64,000 bases of DNA from an uncultured Prevotellaceae bacterium (GTDB lineage: Bacteria > Bacteroidota > Bacteroidia > Bacteroidales > Bacteroidaceae), in contig CAMVOK010000011.1 of the NCBI GenBank assembly GCA_947169115.1, forward strand, positions 28,555 to 92,554, read 5' to 3'. Made by a program: the position numbers and the translations under genes. The notes below the pieces were generated by a model. It was not told the origin of the DNA and ran no database searches. It was given only the letters and a program-made list of their open reading frames with translations. Positions 51,940-60,425 of this stretch are shown in pieces. How positions within the stretch are numbered: the stretch's first letter is position 1; every line of letters starts with the position of its first letter.

Positions 51940-52551
51940 ATGAAAAAGTTCTTTAAACACACAGCTCTCTTGTTGGCTATCCTCAGCACTGGTGCTGTAG
52001 CTACCAGTTGCAATGAAGACACCCTCACGTATGTCTTCAACATCATCTCTAATTTTATTAATACCGGTCAGAATTACATCTACACGGGTTCTGCTTCCAG
52101 CCAAACCCTGCAGGGTCAGGAGGGTTCCATGACGGCAAGTGCTTGGCGTGGCGACTATGTCAACAAAACCGACGACAATCCCACGGGTGCTTACAACTTC
52201 TCTGGTATGCAGGTAACCCTGACTACGGGTAATACTGCTCAGATTGTTATCCCTGCCTACCAAGAAGGAAATGTATCGCTTACCGACATCACCATCAGTG
52301 ATCTCTCCCTCACCTCCAGTGCCGACCAGAAGACGGCCACGATAGACCTGACGGAGTCCAGCATGATAGACGGTACCCTCACCTACAACAATGTCAATTA
52401 TCCAGCAGGCAACCTCTACATCGAGAAAGCCGTGGTCACCGAAACCCAGCTCGAACTGAGTCTGACCATTTTCTTCGCAGGAAGCACGGAAGGCGAATAT
52501 CCAATGGCTACGAACTTCACCTTCCAAGGCACTTTGCCTACCACAAACTAA
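51940..52551 (+). CDS. Calycin-like lipoprotein of unknown function
   Basis: A 203-aa protein. The signal peptide ends at the lipobox-like ATSC, giving Cys24. The mature part is beta-rich with ordered strands (GAYNFSGMQVTLTTGNTAQI, IDGTLTYNNVNYPAGNLYIE), resembling Bacteroidota calycin-like/DUF4840-type lipoproteins. The fold assignment is tentative. No catalytic residues visible. It lies 17 nt after the HD hydrolase gene and probably shares its mRNA. Confidence 0.6.
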   Translation: MKKFFKHTALLLAILSTGAVATSCNEDTLTYVFNIISNFINTGQNYIYTGSASSQTLQGQEGSMTASAWRGDYVNKTDDNPTGAYNFSGMQVTLTTGNTAQIVIPAYQEGNVSLTDITISDLSLTSSADQKTATIDLTESSMIDGTLTYNNVNYPAGNLYIEKAVVTETQLELSLTIFFAGSTEGEYPMATNFTFQGTLPTTN

Positions 52552-52605
52552 GGGTAGGAGAGAAACGTTGTTTTTCAAAACATCTACTTAATACATTTAA
52601 AGAAG

Positions 52606-53088
52606 ATGAATAAGAGAACGAAATGGATGCTCGCCGCCATCCTTACTCTTTGCGGTGCAACGGTAGTGAGTTTCGGCCTGACCGCCTGTAACAATGCCCA
52701 CACTGATAATGAAGAATCCACCGCGCAGGTAGAATCTGTAGAACTCATTCGCACCAGTCAGAGCTGGGACGGTGTGGAACTGCCTGACTACTTTCAAGGC
52801 CGTCCCGAACTCGTGGCCGTGAAATACGTTTTCCCCGTTGGCCAGAAACTCGGTTGGCATCACCATGTTGCCATGAACTATGGTGTGTTAGTACAAGGCG
52901 AACTAACCATCATCGGTCAGGACGGTAAGACGAAGGTTGTGCATGAGGGTGAGGCTGTTGTCGAGATGGTGGGTACCATCCATCATGGCGAGAATCGCGG
53001 CACAAAACCTGTCATCCTCTACATGTTCTATCTTTCCCAGAAAGACCTTCCCCTTGCCGTGCAGCATCCCGATATCCCGTTGGAATAA
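52606..53088 (+). CDS. Cupin-domain lipoprotein
   Basis: A 160-aa protein with a lipobox (FGLTAC, Cys28) followed by a single conserved cupin barrel (about 45-150). Motif 1 is GWHHHVAMNYGVLVQGELTI with histidines at the usual metal positions; motif 2 is VEMVGTIHHGENRGTKPVIL. Such small cupins bind a divalent metal or small ligands; the substrate cannot be told. It is unusual in being exported and lipid-anchored. It precedes sstT by 63 nt. Confidence 0.85.
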   Translation: MNKRTKWMLAAILTLCGATVVSFGLTACNNAHTDNEESTAQVESVELIRTSQSWDGVELPDYFQGRPELVAVKYVFPVGQKLGWHHHVAMNYGVLVQGELTIIGQDGKTKVVHEGEAVVEMVGTIHHGENRGTKPVILYMFYLSQKDLPLAVQHPDIPLE

Positions 53089-53151
53089 TCCCACTCCCCT
53101 TGAGGGAAGCCCAATAGGCCCCCATTCTTATTATAGAATCCAGTCATATCT

Positions 53152-54363
53152 ATGAATTTTATGAAAATCTTTAAGATGTGGAGTCAGATGAGTCTTGTGC
53201 TTCGCATCTTCGTGGGGCTTGTTGTTGGTACCCTGCTTGGACTCGTAGTCCCTCAGTGGACGGGCATTGGCATTATGGGTGTCGTTTTTGTGAGTGCCCT
53301 GAAGGCCATAGCCCCCGTTCTGGTGGCCGTTTTGGTGGCTGCCAGCATTGCCAAGGCCAGCCACAACCTGGGGGCACGCTTCCGCATGGTGGTCTCCCAA
53401 TACCTGCTCAGCACATTCCTTGCCGCCGTATGTGCAGTGGCAGGAAGTTTCCTGTTCCCTGTGACACTCCAGTTGACGAACACGGCAGGAGGCAGTGTGC
53501 CTGGAGCCCTCACCGACGTGTTTTCCAACTTGCTCATGAAGATGGTGGCCAACCCGATGGAATCTATCTCTCAAGCCAACTACATCGGCATTTTGTTCTG
53601 GTCCATCCTGGTGGGTTTTGCGCTGAAACTGAAGGGTAGCCAATCAACCATAAGCGTTGTTCATGATTTCTCCGAGGTTGTCACTCTCACGGTGAGGTGG
53701 GTCATTCAGTTTGCTCCTTTCGGTATTTTGGGCTTGGTGTTCACTTCCGTATCGGAGAATGGTATGGAAGTTTTCACCCACTACGGCCATCTCGTGCTCC
53801 TGCTTGTGGGTTGCATGTTGGTCACCACGTTCATTATCAACCCTCTTATCTTCTTCCTCCTCCTACGTCGCAATCCCTATCCTCTACTCTTCATCTGCTT
53901 GAGGGAGAGCGGCCTGCAAGCTCTGTTTACACGTTCGTCGGCGGCCAACATTCCCATCAACATGAGTCTATGTAAGAAACTGGGTCTCGACGAGGATTTC
54001 TATTCGGTGAGCATCCCACTTGGTGCCACCATCAACATGAACGGAGCTGCCGTCACTATTACGGTGATGACCCTCGCTGTGGCGCACACCGTGGGTGTGG
54101 ATGTTTCCTTTGCTTCAGCCCTCTTCTTGGGACTCATTGCTACTCTGGCAGCTTGTGGCACGTCGGGCGTGGCCGGTGGCTCGTTGCTGCTGGTGCCCAT
54201 GGCCTGTTCGCTATTTAATATCGGCAACGACGTGGCTATGCAGGCTGTGGCTGTAGGCTTCATTATTGGAGTCATACAAGACAGCGTAGAGACGGCACTG
54301 AACTCCAGTGGCGACGTCTTCTTTACAGCTACGGCAGAATACTTCGATAGGAAGAAGGGGTGA
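53152..54363 (+). CDS. sstT: Serine/threonine:Na+ symporter SstT
   Basis: A 403-aa polytopic membrane protein of the dicarboxylate/amino acid:cation symporter family. SstT-like features: N-terminal MSLVLRIFVGLVVGTLLG, FTRSSAANIPINMSLCKKLG (substrate-site serine-rich hairpin), SIPLGATINMNGAAVTITV (the conserved N-M-D/N-G motif), ACGTSGVAGGSLLLVPMAC and GVIQDSVETALNSSGDV. It takes up serine/threonine with sodium across the inner membrane. ATG 53152 is used; ATG 53161 is an alternative. Length is normal. Confidence 0.95.
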   Translation: MNFMKIFKMWSQMSLVLRIFVGLVVGTLLGLVVPQWTGIGIMGVVFVSALKAIAPVLVAVLVAASIAKASHNLGARFRMVVSQYLLSTFLAAVCAVAGSFLFPVTLQLTNTAGGSVPGALTDVFSNLLMKMVANPMESISQANYIGILFWSILVGFALKLKGSQSTISVVHDFSEVVTLTVRWVIQFAPFGILGLVFTSVSENGMEVFTHYGHLVLLLVGCMLVTTFIINPLIFFLLLRRNPYPLLFICLRESGLQALFTRSSAANIPINMSLCKKLGLDEDFYSVSIPLGATINMNGAAVTITVMTLAVAHTVGVDVSFASALFLGLIATLAACGTSGVAGGSLLLVPMACSLFNIGNDVAMQAVAVGFIIGVIQDSVETALNSSGDVFFTATAEYFDRKKG

Positions 54364-54498
54364 TAGGCAACATCCTTACGTGTAAAATAGTTTGTGAGGA
54401 TTCTTCTGAAATAGCAGGAACGGTCTCACATCATAGCAATGCAGGGCGTTGACAACGAATAATTGGGTTCGTATCGCGTCCGTTTCATTTTTTTTTCG

Positions 54499-54506
54499 TA
54501 TTTTTG
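54499..54506 (+). promoter_or_regulatory. Promoter (-7 box) of gltX
   Basis: TATTTTTG fits TAnnTTTG and lies 60 nt before ATG 54567 in a 203-nt gap after sstT. The -33 box is unclear; nothing else is recognised in that gap. Confidence 0.55.
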
Positions 54507-54566
54507 CGAACATTAATTAATAATTGAGCATTCTGCATGGTGCATGATGTGCAATAAGTTTATTTT

Positions 54567-56138
54567 ATGAGTTGTGAAGAGAAGAAAGTGAGGGTGCGCT
54601 TTGCTCCCAGTCCTACAGGCCCCTTGCACATCGGTGGTGTGCGCACGGCCTTGTATAATTACCTGTTTGCCCGTCAGCATGGCGGTGAACTGATTTTCCG
54701 CATCGAGGATACCGACTCCACGCGTTTTGTGCCTGGAGCCGAGGAGTACATCATAGAGGCATTCAATTGGTTGGGCATCAAGTTCGACGAGGGCGTATCT
54801 TTTGGTGGCAACCACGGTCCCTACCGCCAAAGTGAGCGCAGGGACATCTACAAACGCTATGTGCAGCAGTTGTTGGATGCCGATAAGGCTTATATCGCCT
54901 TTGACACGCCAGAGGAACTGGAACAGAAGCGACAGGAGATTGAGAACTTCCAGTACGATGCCCGCACCCGTGGACTGATGCGCAACTCACTGACACTTCC
55001 GAAGGAGGAGGTTAACCGTCTGATTCAGGAGGGAAACCAATATGTGGTGCGCTTTAAGATTGAACCAGGCGAGGACGTACACGTCGATGACCTCATCCGT
55101 GGCGATGTGGTCATCAACAGCAGCATACTGGACGATAAGGTGCTCTTTAAGAGTGCCGATCAGTTGCCTACCTACCATCTGGCTAACATTGTGGACGACC
55201 ACCTGATGGAGGTCACTCACGTCATCCGTGGTGAGGAATGGTTGCCTAGTGCACCCCTCCACGTCCTGCTCTATCGCGCCTTTGGCTGGCAGGACACTAT
55301 GCCCCGCTTTGCCCATTTGCCGTTGTTGCTGAAACCCGTGGGCAATGGTAAACTCTCGAAACGTGACGGTGACAAACTGGGCTTCCCTGTCTTCCCCTTG
55401 GAGTGGCACGACCCGAAGTCGGGCGAGGTGAGCAGTGGCTATCGCGAAAAGGGCTATCTGCCCCAGGCCGTGTGCAACTTCCTGGCTCTGCTGGGCTGGA
55501 ACCCCGGCAACGATCAGGAGTTGATGTCGATGGAGGAAATGATTCGTCTGTTCGACCTCTCGAAGTGCTCGAAGAACGGAGCCAAGTTTGATTACGTGAA
55601 GGCGGCTTGGTTTAACCATCAATATCTCATACAACAGCCCGACGAGGCTTGGGTGCCCGAGTTCGACAAGTTGCTGAAGGGAGAGGGCATCATATCTACT
55701 CCTGAGAAGGAGGTCGAGGTCGTGAAAATGATGAAACTGAAGGTCATTGAATACACCGATGGCGAGGGCAACAAGAAGAAACGCAACGTAAGTTTCGTCA
55801 GCGACCTATGGCCGCTCACCAAGTTCTTCTTCGTGGCTCCCACCGCGTTTGACCGCGAGGACAAGTTCGTCAAGAAGAACTGGAAAGAAACAACGGCCGA
55901 CGAGATGCGACAGTTTATGGATGTACTGGCTACCGTGGACGACTTCTCTGTTGAAGGACAGAAAACCATTGTTGACCCGTGGGTGGAGCAGAGTGGACTG
56001 CGTCCTTGGAATGCTTGGCGCATTTGTCTGGTGGGTGCTGGTCAGGGTCCCGATATGTATGAACTGGCTGCCTTCCTGGGCAAGGAGGAAACCCTGCGTC
56101 GCATGCAGTTTGCTATCGAGACCTTATGTAATTCGTAA
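54567..56138 (+). CDS. gltX: Glutamyl-tRNA synthetase
   Basis: A 523-aa class I aminoacyl-tRNA synthetase charging tRNA-Glu. The HIGH motif appears as [17 protein letters not shown] (about residue 20) with the following [10 protein letters not shown]. Zinc-free insert and catalytic core are normal ([29 protein letters not shown]). The KMSKS loop is [11 protein letters not shown]. The helical anticodon-binding C-terminus ends [14 protein letters not shown]. The last codons and stop arise from the AATTCGTAA-type repeat that begins at 56125, so the repeat has supplied the C-terminal residues. Confidence 0.97.
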   Translation: MSCEEKKVRVRFAPSPTGPLHIGGVRTALYNYLFARQHGGELIFRIEDTDSTRFVPGAEEYIIEAFNWLGIKFDEGVSFGGNHGPYRQSERRDIYKRYVQQLLDADKAYIAFDTPEELEQKRQEIENFQYDARTRGLMRNSLTLPKEEVNRLIQEGNQYVVRFKIEPGEDVHVDDLIRGDVVINSSILDDKVLFKSADQLPTYHLANIVDDHLMEVTHVIRGEEWLPSAPLHVLLYRAFGWQDTMPRFAHLPLLLKPVGNGKLSKRDGDKLGFPVFPLEWHDPKSGEVSSGYREKGYLPQAVCNFLALLGWNPGNDQELMSMEEMIRLFDLSKCSKNGAKFDYVKAAWFNHQYLIQQPDEAWVPEFDKLLKGEGIISTPEKEVEVVKMMKLKVIEYTDGEGNKKKRNVSFVSDLWPLTKFFFVAPTAFDREDKFVKKNWKETTADEMRQFMDVLATVDDFSVEGQKTIVDPWVEQSGLRPWNAWRICLVGAGQGPDMYELAAFLGKEETLRRMQFAIETLCNS

Positions 56139-56170
56139 CTCATAACTCGTAATTCGTAACTTATAATTAA
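56125..56170. repeat. AATTCGTAA-type tandem array between gltX and waaA
   Basis: About four imperfect 10-bp units (TAATTCGTAA, CTCATAACTC, GTAATTCGTAAC) span the gltX stop and end 2 nt before the waaA start at 56173. Same type as the array at 10333-10394. Confidence 0.8.
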
Positions 56171-56172
56171 TA

Positions 56173-57411
56173 ATGCTTTATACATTAGCCATATATCTGT
56201 ATCAGCTTGTCGTCATACTGATATCTCCATTCTACAAGAAAGCACGCATTCTGTACTTGGGGCAGCGTGAGGCTTTCCGGATTCTGAAACGTGAAGTGGA
56301 CAAGGAGGCACGTTACGTTTGGTTCCATGCTGCCTCGTTGGGCGAATTTGAACAGGGACGTCCCCTGATGGAACATTTCCGTCGCGAGCATCCCGAATAT
56401 AAGATTCTGCTTACCTTCTTTTCCCCTTCAGGCTACGAGGTTCGGAAAAACTACGAGGGAGCCGACATCATCTGCTACCTGCCTTTCGATACACCCAGCA
56501 ACGTGTATCGCTTCATGCACCTCATCCGCCCCGAGATGGCCTTTTTCATCAAGTATGAGTTTTGGTACGATTACATGTGGGCTTGTCACCACTACCATAT
56601 CCCTGTGTACAGTGTGAGCAGCATCTTCCGTCCTAACAAGATTTTCTTCCGTTGGTATGGCCGGGTGTATGCCCATGTTCTTAGTTATGTTGCCCACTTC
56701 TTTGTTCAGGACGAGCAGAGCCGCGAACTCTTGGCACGACGCGGAATCGTAGATAATGTCTCGATTGTCGGCGACACCCGTTTCGACCGTGTCATTGACA
56801 TTGCCCGACAGGCTAAGGAATTACCTCTGGTAGAGCGTTTCTGCAAGGATGTCCCCTTTGTGTTTGTGGCTGGCAGTAGTTGGCCGCCCGACGAGGATTT
56901 AATAATCTCCTATTTCAATAGTCATCCTGACATGAAACTGGTATTGGCTCCTCATGTAATCGACGATGGACATCTGCGCCAGATTGAGCAGAAACTTCGT
57001 CGTCCCTCCCTACGCTACACCGAGGCTACGGAGGAGAACGTAGAGAAAGCCCAGTGCCTTATCATCAACTGCTATGGTCTGCTCTCCAGCATCTACCGTT
57101 ATGCCCATGTTGCCTACGTGGGCGGTGGCTTCGGCGTGGGCATACACAATGTGCCCGAGGCAGCCGTTTATGGCATCCCCGTACTGATTGGTCCCAATAA
57201 CAAGAAATTCCGCGAGGCTCAGGATTTGCTACGCATGGGTGGATGTTTCGAGATTACTGGACAGACTCTCTTCAATGCCGTTGTTGACCGCCTTGTGGCC
57301 GACCCAACACTGCGCAAGACCCGTGGAGCCGTGTGCAAGGACTACATAGTCAGCAATGCCGGTGCTTCGGATGTCATTATGGAAACTTTAGGACTGAAGA
57401 AAAAGAAATGA
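56173..57411 (+). CDS. waaA: 3-deoxy-D-manno-octulosonic acid (Kdo) transferase
   Basis: A 412-aa GT30-type transferase that adds Kdo to lipid A precursor in LPS synthesis at the inner membrane. It has an N-terminal membrane anchor (YTLAIYLYQLVVILISPFY), WFHAASLGEFEQGRPL with the catalytic Glu, LLTFFSPSGYEV, the Rossmann halves FVAGSSWPPDEDLI and LVLAPHVIDDGHL, and the donor-binding VAYVGGGFGVGIHNVPEAA. Its stop overlaps the next start (ATGA at 57408). Confidence 0.95.
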   Translation: MLYTLAIYLYQLVVILISPFYKKARILYLGQREAFRILKREVDKEARYVWFHAASLGEFEQGRPLMEHFRREHPEYKILLTFFSPSGYEVRKNYEGADIICYLPFDTPSNVYRFMHLIRPEMAFFIKYEFWYDYMWACHHYHIPVYSVSSIFRPNKIFFRWYGRVYAHVLSYVAHFFVQDEQSRELLARRGIVDNVSIVGDTRFDRVIDIARQAKELPLVERFCKDVPFVFVAGSSWPPDEDLIISYFNSHPDMKLVLAPHVIDDGHLRQIEQKLRRPSLRYTEATEENVEKAQCLIINCYGLLSSIYRYAHVAYVGGGFGVGIHNVPEAAVYGIPVLIGPNNKKFREAQDLLRMGGCFEITGQTLFNAVVDRLVADPTLRKTRGAVCKDYIVSNAGASDVIMETLGLKKKK

Positions 57412-60146
57412 AACTTTCCCGTTTGTATATAGGGCTATCAATGATGGCCCTTTTTTCTGTTTTAGGGGTAGAGGCCAAGACACGCTCCATTCGCAAGGTG
57501 CAGCCTCTCAATATCAATTGCCCTGTAGGCACGGTTCCCGTTCTCCCATGGCAGGTGTGGGTCACCTATAGTGATGGGGAACAGGCATGGCGACAGGCAC
57601 GTTGGACAAACGCATATATGGCCATCGAACTCGACGAAGCCGACTCGCTTCGCCATCCTGTAGGCTCGGAGTATTCGGTTGTGGGATATCTGCTTGGGGA
57701 CAATACCACCGACAAGGGATTTCCCGTGGAGGCTCACATAAAGGTAGTTGCCCAGTCGGCCCCGCTGCCGGTTCCCCAGCCAAAGGCTCGCCCATTGCCC
57801 TTGGGCGATGTGCAACTGACGGGCCAAAACCGGCTGACGGCGAATCGCGACCTTGTCATCCGCGAAATTCTCTCATGGCCTGTGGAGCAACAGCTTTATA
57901 ATTATCGCGATACCTACGGCCTTCCCACCGAGGGCTATCCCGTTTCCGACGGATGGGACTCGCCCACCACCAAACTCAAAGGACACGGAACGGGACATTA
58001 CCTCTCGGCTCTGGCCTTTGCCTTTGCCTCGTCGCAGGACGAAGCCGTGAAGACGGAACTGCGCAAGCGCATCCGACGCATGGTCACGGAAATGCGCCAA
58101 TGTCAGGAACGAACTTTCGTGTGGAACAACTCGCTCGGCCGATACTGGGAAGCCCGCGACCTGGCTCCCGATAGTATCTTGCTCACGATAGGAGGCACGT
58201 GGGCCGACTTCGACCGCTATAAACGTGACTGGCAACACTATGGCTACGGGTATCTCAATGCCATACCTCCACAGCACGCTCTTTTGGTGGAGGCATATCG
58301 TCCTTACAATAACGAACAATGGGTGTGGGCTCCGTATTACACCATCCACAAACAATTGGCTGGTCTCATAGATGTTGCCTTGAATATCGATGATTCGGAG
58401 ATAGCGGACAAGGCACTCCTGATAGCCAGGGATATGGGTTTGTGGGTGTGGAATCGTCTGCACTACCGTACTTTCGTAGAGACTACAGGTTCACAGGCCG
58501 AGCGGCGTCTGCGTCCAGGCAACCGTTACGAGATGTGGAATATGTACATCGCTGGTGAGGTCGGGGGCATAGAGGAGTCACTGGCTCGTCTGTCGGAAAT
58601 GGTATCAGACCCACAGGCCAAAACCCGTCTCTTGGAGGCGGCTTCCTACTTCGATGCTCCAGCCTTCTTCTCTCCTCTGGTTCGCAACATCGATGCTATA
58701 CGTACTCGCCATGCCAATCAGCATATCCCCATGGTTACGGGGGCCTTGCGTTCCTATCGTTCGAATGGCAACCCCGACAACTACCGTCTGGCTCTCAACT
58801 TCTGGAATCTGGTTCAGGGGCGTTATCTCTATGCCATGGGTGGGGTAGGGAATGGTGAGATGTTCCGGCAGCCTTACAGCCAGGTTTTGGACGAACATGT
58901 CAATGAAACATGCTGTGCTTATAACCTGGCCAAACTGACTAAGGAACTAAATGGCTACACCCCCGACGATGCATCGTTGATGGACTACTACGAGCGAGTG
59001 CTCTACAACCAGATAGTGGGCTCTGTGCATCCCACACATTACGGCGTGTGTTACCAGTATGCCGTGGGAATGAACGCTCAGAAACCTTTTGGGAACGAGA
59101 CCCCACAGTCCACATGTTGCGGTGGAACGGGTGCTGAGAATCACGTAAAATATCAGGAATCTGCTTACTTCGTTTCCGATTCCACAATGTGGGTTGCCCT
59201 GTACCTGCCCACCGAAGCCCACTGGAGAGAACAGGGCGTTACCATCCGACAGAACTGTTCGTGGCCAGCCGAGCGCAGTGAGATTTGCATCAGTGGGGAA
59301 GGTACGTTCTCCATGAAACTGCGTGTCCCCTATTGGGCCACGGAGGGTTTCGAAGTCCGCCTAAACGGAAAGCGGCTAAAGGACACCTCTTCTCAATCCT
59401 CACCTCACACTTCTCACTACATTGAGATTCCACGTCGAAGATGGCAGACGGGCGATATCGTGGAGGTCACGATGCCTTATACGCCTCACATCCATTTCCA
59501 TCCCGACAAGATGCAGTTCGCTCCTCATTGGATAGGTGCCCCCATGCTGGGGCCGTTGGTCATGGCTACGCCTGATGTCCATTCGTGGGACGAGGCAGTC
59601 TTTACCCTCACTCCCAACCTTCTACGCAAGCGTCTCCTTACGTCGCCGAGCGCACCCTTAATCCTTCACCCTTCACCCTTCACCCTTCACCTGAATGGGG
59701 TCTCTTTCCAGCCCGACTATTGGCAGACAGGGCGTAGCACCCACTACCTTCGTTTCGATATGGGGAAACCTCGTCGGAGTATCGACAAACGTCAGTCGCA
59801 AGCAGAGTGGGAACAACTGATGTTGGTTGCTCGCGAACGTGTGGCCGATTCCCTCGCTTGGGCACCTCATGGCTATGCCCGCATGAGAAAAGCCATGGCT
59901 CAGGGGCACCTCTCGGTACTGAGCGAAGCCCTTAACACCATGCGCCCGTCCAACTTAGCCGAACCAGAAGACCTGACTGAACTACTCGCGTTGCTGACCA
60001 AAGCAAGGAGCATCAGCAACAAATCAACGGACTTGCGCGAGGCCATCAAGTATGCCGAGATGGTAGTGCAGTACGTCAACGACGGCAGTGGCACACACGA
60101 CATGATTCGCAAAGCCACTCACTCCCTTCAGTCCCTAATCCCCTAA
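57408..60146 (+). CDS. GH127-type glycoside hydrolase (beta-L-arabinofuranosidase family, DUF1680)
   Basis: A 912-aa exported protein. The start is ATG 57408, overlapping the waaA stop (ATGA); the upstream extension to 57333 only reads waaA out of frame. Signal peptide (MALFSVLGVEAK), then an Ig-like Big_4-type domain (about 25-120; VWVTYSDGEQAWRQARW), then the GH127 barrel: GHGTGHYLSALAFAFAS, NEQWVWAPYYTIHKQLAGL, Glu500 and Cys502/503 (NETCCAYN), Cys570-Cys571 (STCCGGTGAENH). These are the zinc/nucleophile cysteines and Glu known in GH127. It probably cleaves beta-L-arabinofuranosides or a related plant glycan sugar. Two low-complexity inserts (59388-59418 and 59653-59692) lie in the C-terminal beta region. 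Confidence 0.88.
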   Translation: MKLSRLYIGLSMMALFSVLGVEAKTRSIRKVQPLNINCPVGTVPVLPWQVWVTYSDGEQAWRQARWTNAYMAIELDEADSLRHPVGSEYSVVGYLLGDNTTDKGFPVEAHIKVVAQSAPLPVPQPKARPLPLGDVQLTGQNRLTANRDLVIREILSWPVEQQLYNYRDTYGLPTEGYPVSDGWDSPTTKLKGHGTGHYLSALAFAFASSQDEAVKTELRKRIRRMVTEMRQCQERTFVWNNSLGRYWEARDLAPDSILLTIGGTWADFDRYKRDWQHYGYGYLNAIPPQHALLVEAYRPYNNEQWVWAPYYTIHKQLAGLIDVALNIDDSEIADKALLIARDMGLWVWNRLHYRTFVETTGSQAERRLRPGNRYEMWNMYIAGEVGGIEESLARLSEMVSDPQAKTRLLEAASYFDAPAFFSPLVRNIDAIRTRHANQHIPMVTGALRSYRSNGNPDNYRLALNFWNLVQGRYLYAMGGVGNGEMFRQPYSQVLDEHVNETCCAYNLAKLTKELNGYTPDDASLMDYYERVLYNQIVGSVHPTHYGVCYQYAVGMNAQKPFGNETPQSTCCGGTGAENHVKYQESAYFVSDSTMWVALYLPTEAHWREQGVTIRQNCSWPAERSEICISGEGTFSMKLRVPYWATEGFEVRLNGKRLKDTSSQSSPHTSHYIEIPRRRWQTGDIVEVTMPYTPHIHFHPDKMQFAPHWIGAPMLGPLVMATPDVHSWDEAVFTLTPNLLRKRLLTSPSAPLILHPSPFTLHLNGVSFQPDYWQTGRSTHYLRFDMGKPRRSIDKRQSQAEWEQLMLVARERVADSLAWAPHGYARMRKAMAQGHLSVLSEALNTMRPSNLAEPEDLTELLALLTKARSISNKSTDLREAIKYAEMVVQYVNDGSGTHDMIRKATHSLQSLIP
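59388..59418 (+). repeat. In-frame TTCTCAATCCTCAC-type insertion in the GH127 gene
   Basis: Low-complexity TCTTCTCAATCCTCACCTCA encodes SSQSSPHTSH in a loop. The words match the intergenic repeat before gldM (43938-43971). Confidence 0.6.
59653..59692 (+). repeat. In-frame TTCACCC tandem insertion in the GH127 gene
   Basis: Four tandem 7-10 bp units of CTTCACC give the peptide HPSPFTLHL. The same peptide core, S-P-F-[TA]-L-H, arises in PriA and the aminopeptidase. Confidence 0.75.
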
Positions 60147-60259
60147 TCTTTTGCGGTTTTTCTTTTTATTACTTTTACTGCGGGTTTGCAGCAATTTTGC
60201 CAATAATCCTTGATTGCGCACGCAAGAGTGTAATTCATAAAACATTCAGAAAGATGAAA

Positions 60260-60324
60260 GCTGCGGCGAAACCGCAGCATACGGAAAAGGGAACCGTAGC
60301 TTACGGAGAAAAAAACGGCCGTTT
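60260..60324. repeat. REP-like hairpin cluster upstream of the RAYT gene
   Basis: A perfect hairpin GCTGCGG-CGAAA-CCGCAGC (60260-60278) is followed by ATACGGAAAAGGGAA, then CCGTA-GCT-TACGG (60294-60306) and the palindrome AAACGGCCGTTT (60313-60324). The first hairpin plus tail matches the unit downstream of the gene (61481-61513). The rest of the 60147-60425 gap holds only a terminator and promoter. Confidence 0.7.
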
Positions 60325-60335
60325 ACAGAGAAGGG

Positions 60336-60379
60336 AACCGCACTTGTCAGAAATGAATGGGCAAGTGCGGTTTGTTTTT
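60336..60379 (+). terminator. Terminator between the GH127 and RAYT genes
   Basis: An 11-bp perfect stem AACCGCACTTG (60336-60346) / CAAGTGCGGTT (60362-60372) is followed by TGTTTTTT. It overlaps the -33 box of the RAYT promoter, insulating the transposase gene from upstream transcription. Confidence 0.75.
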
Positions 60380-60401
60380 TGTATAGAATTGCGTATCTTT
60401 G
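60371..60401 (+). promoter_or_regulatory. Promoter of the RAYT gene
   Basis: TTTG (60371-60374) is followed after 19 nt by TATCTTTG (60394-60401), a consensus Bacteroidota promoter, 25 nt before ATG 60426. Confidence 0.75.
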
Positions 60402-60425
60402 CAACAGCATTGAAGCTGTAAAAGG

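Noticed and set aside
54364..54420. Terminator after sstT
   Set aside because: An imperfect ATCCTTAC/GTGAGGAT pairing with a 14-nt loop and no T-tract is too weak to call.
57333..57407. Extended start for the GH127 gene
   Set aside because: It reads waaA out of frame; ATG 57408 gives a clean signal peptide and an ATGA overlap.
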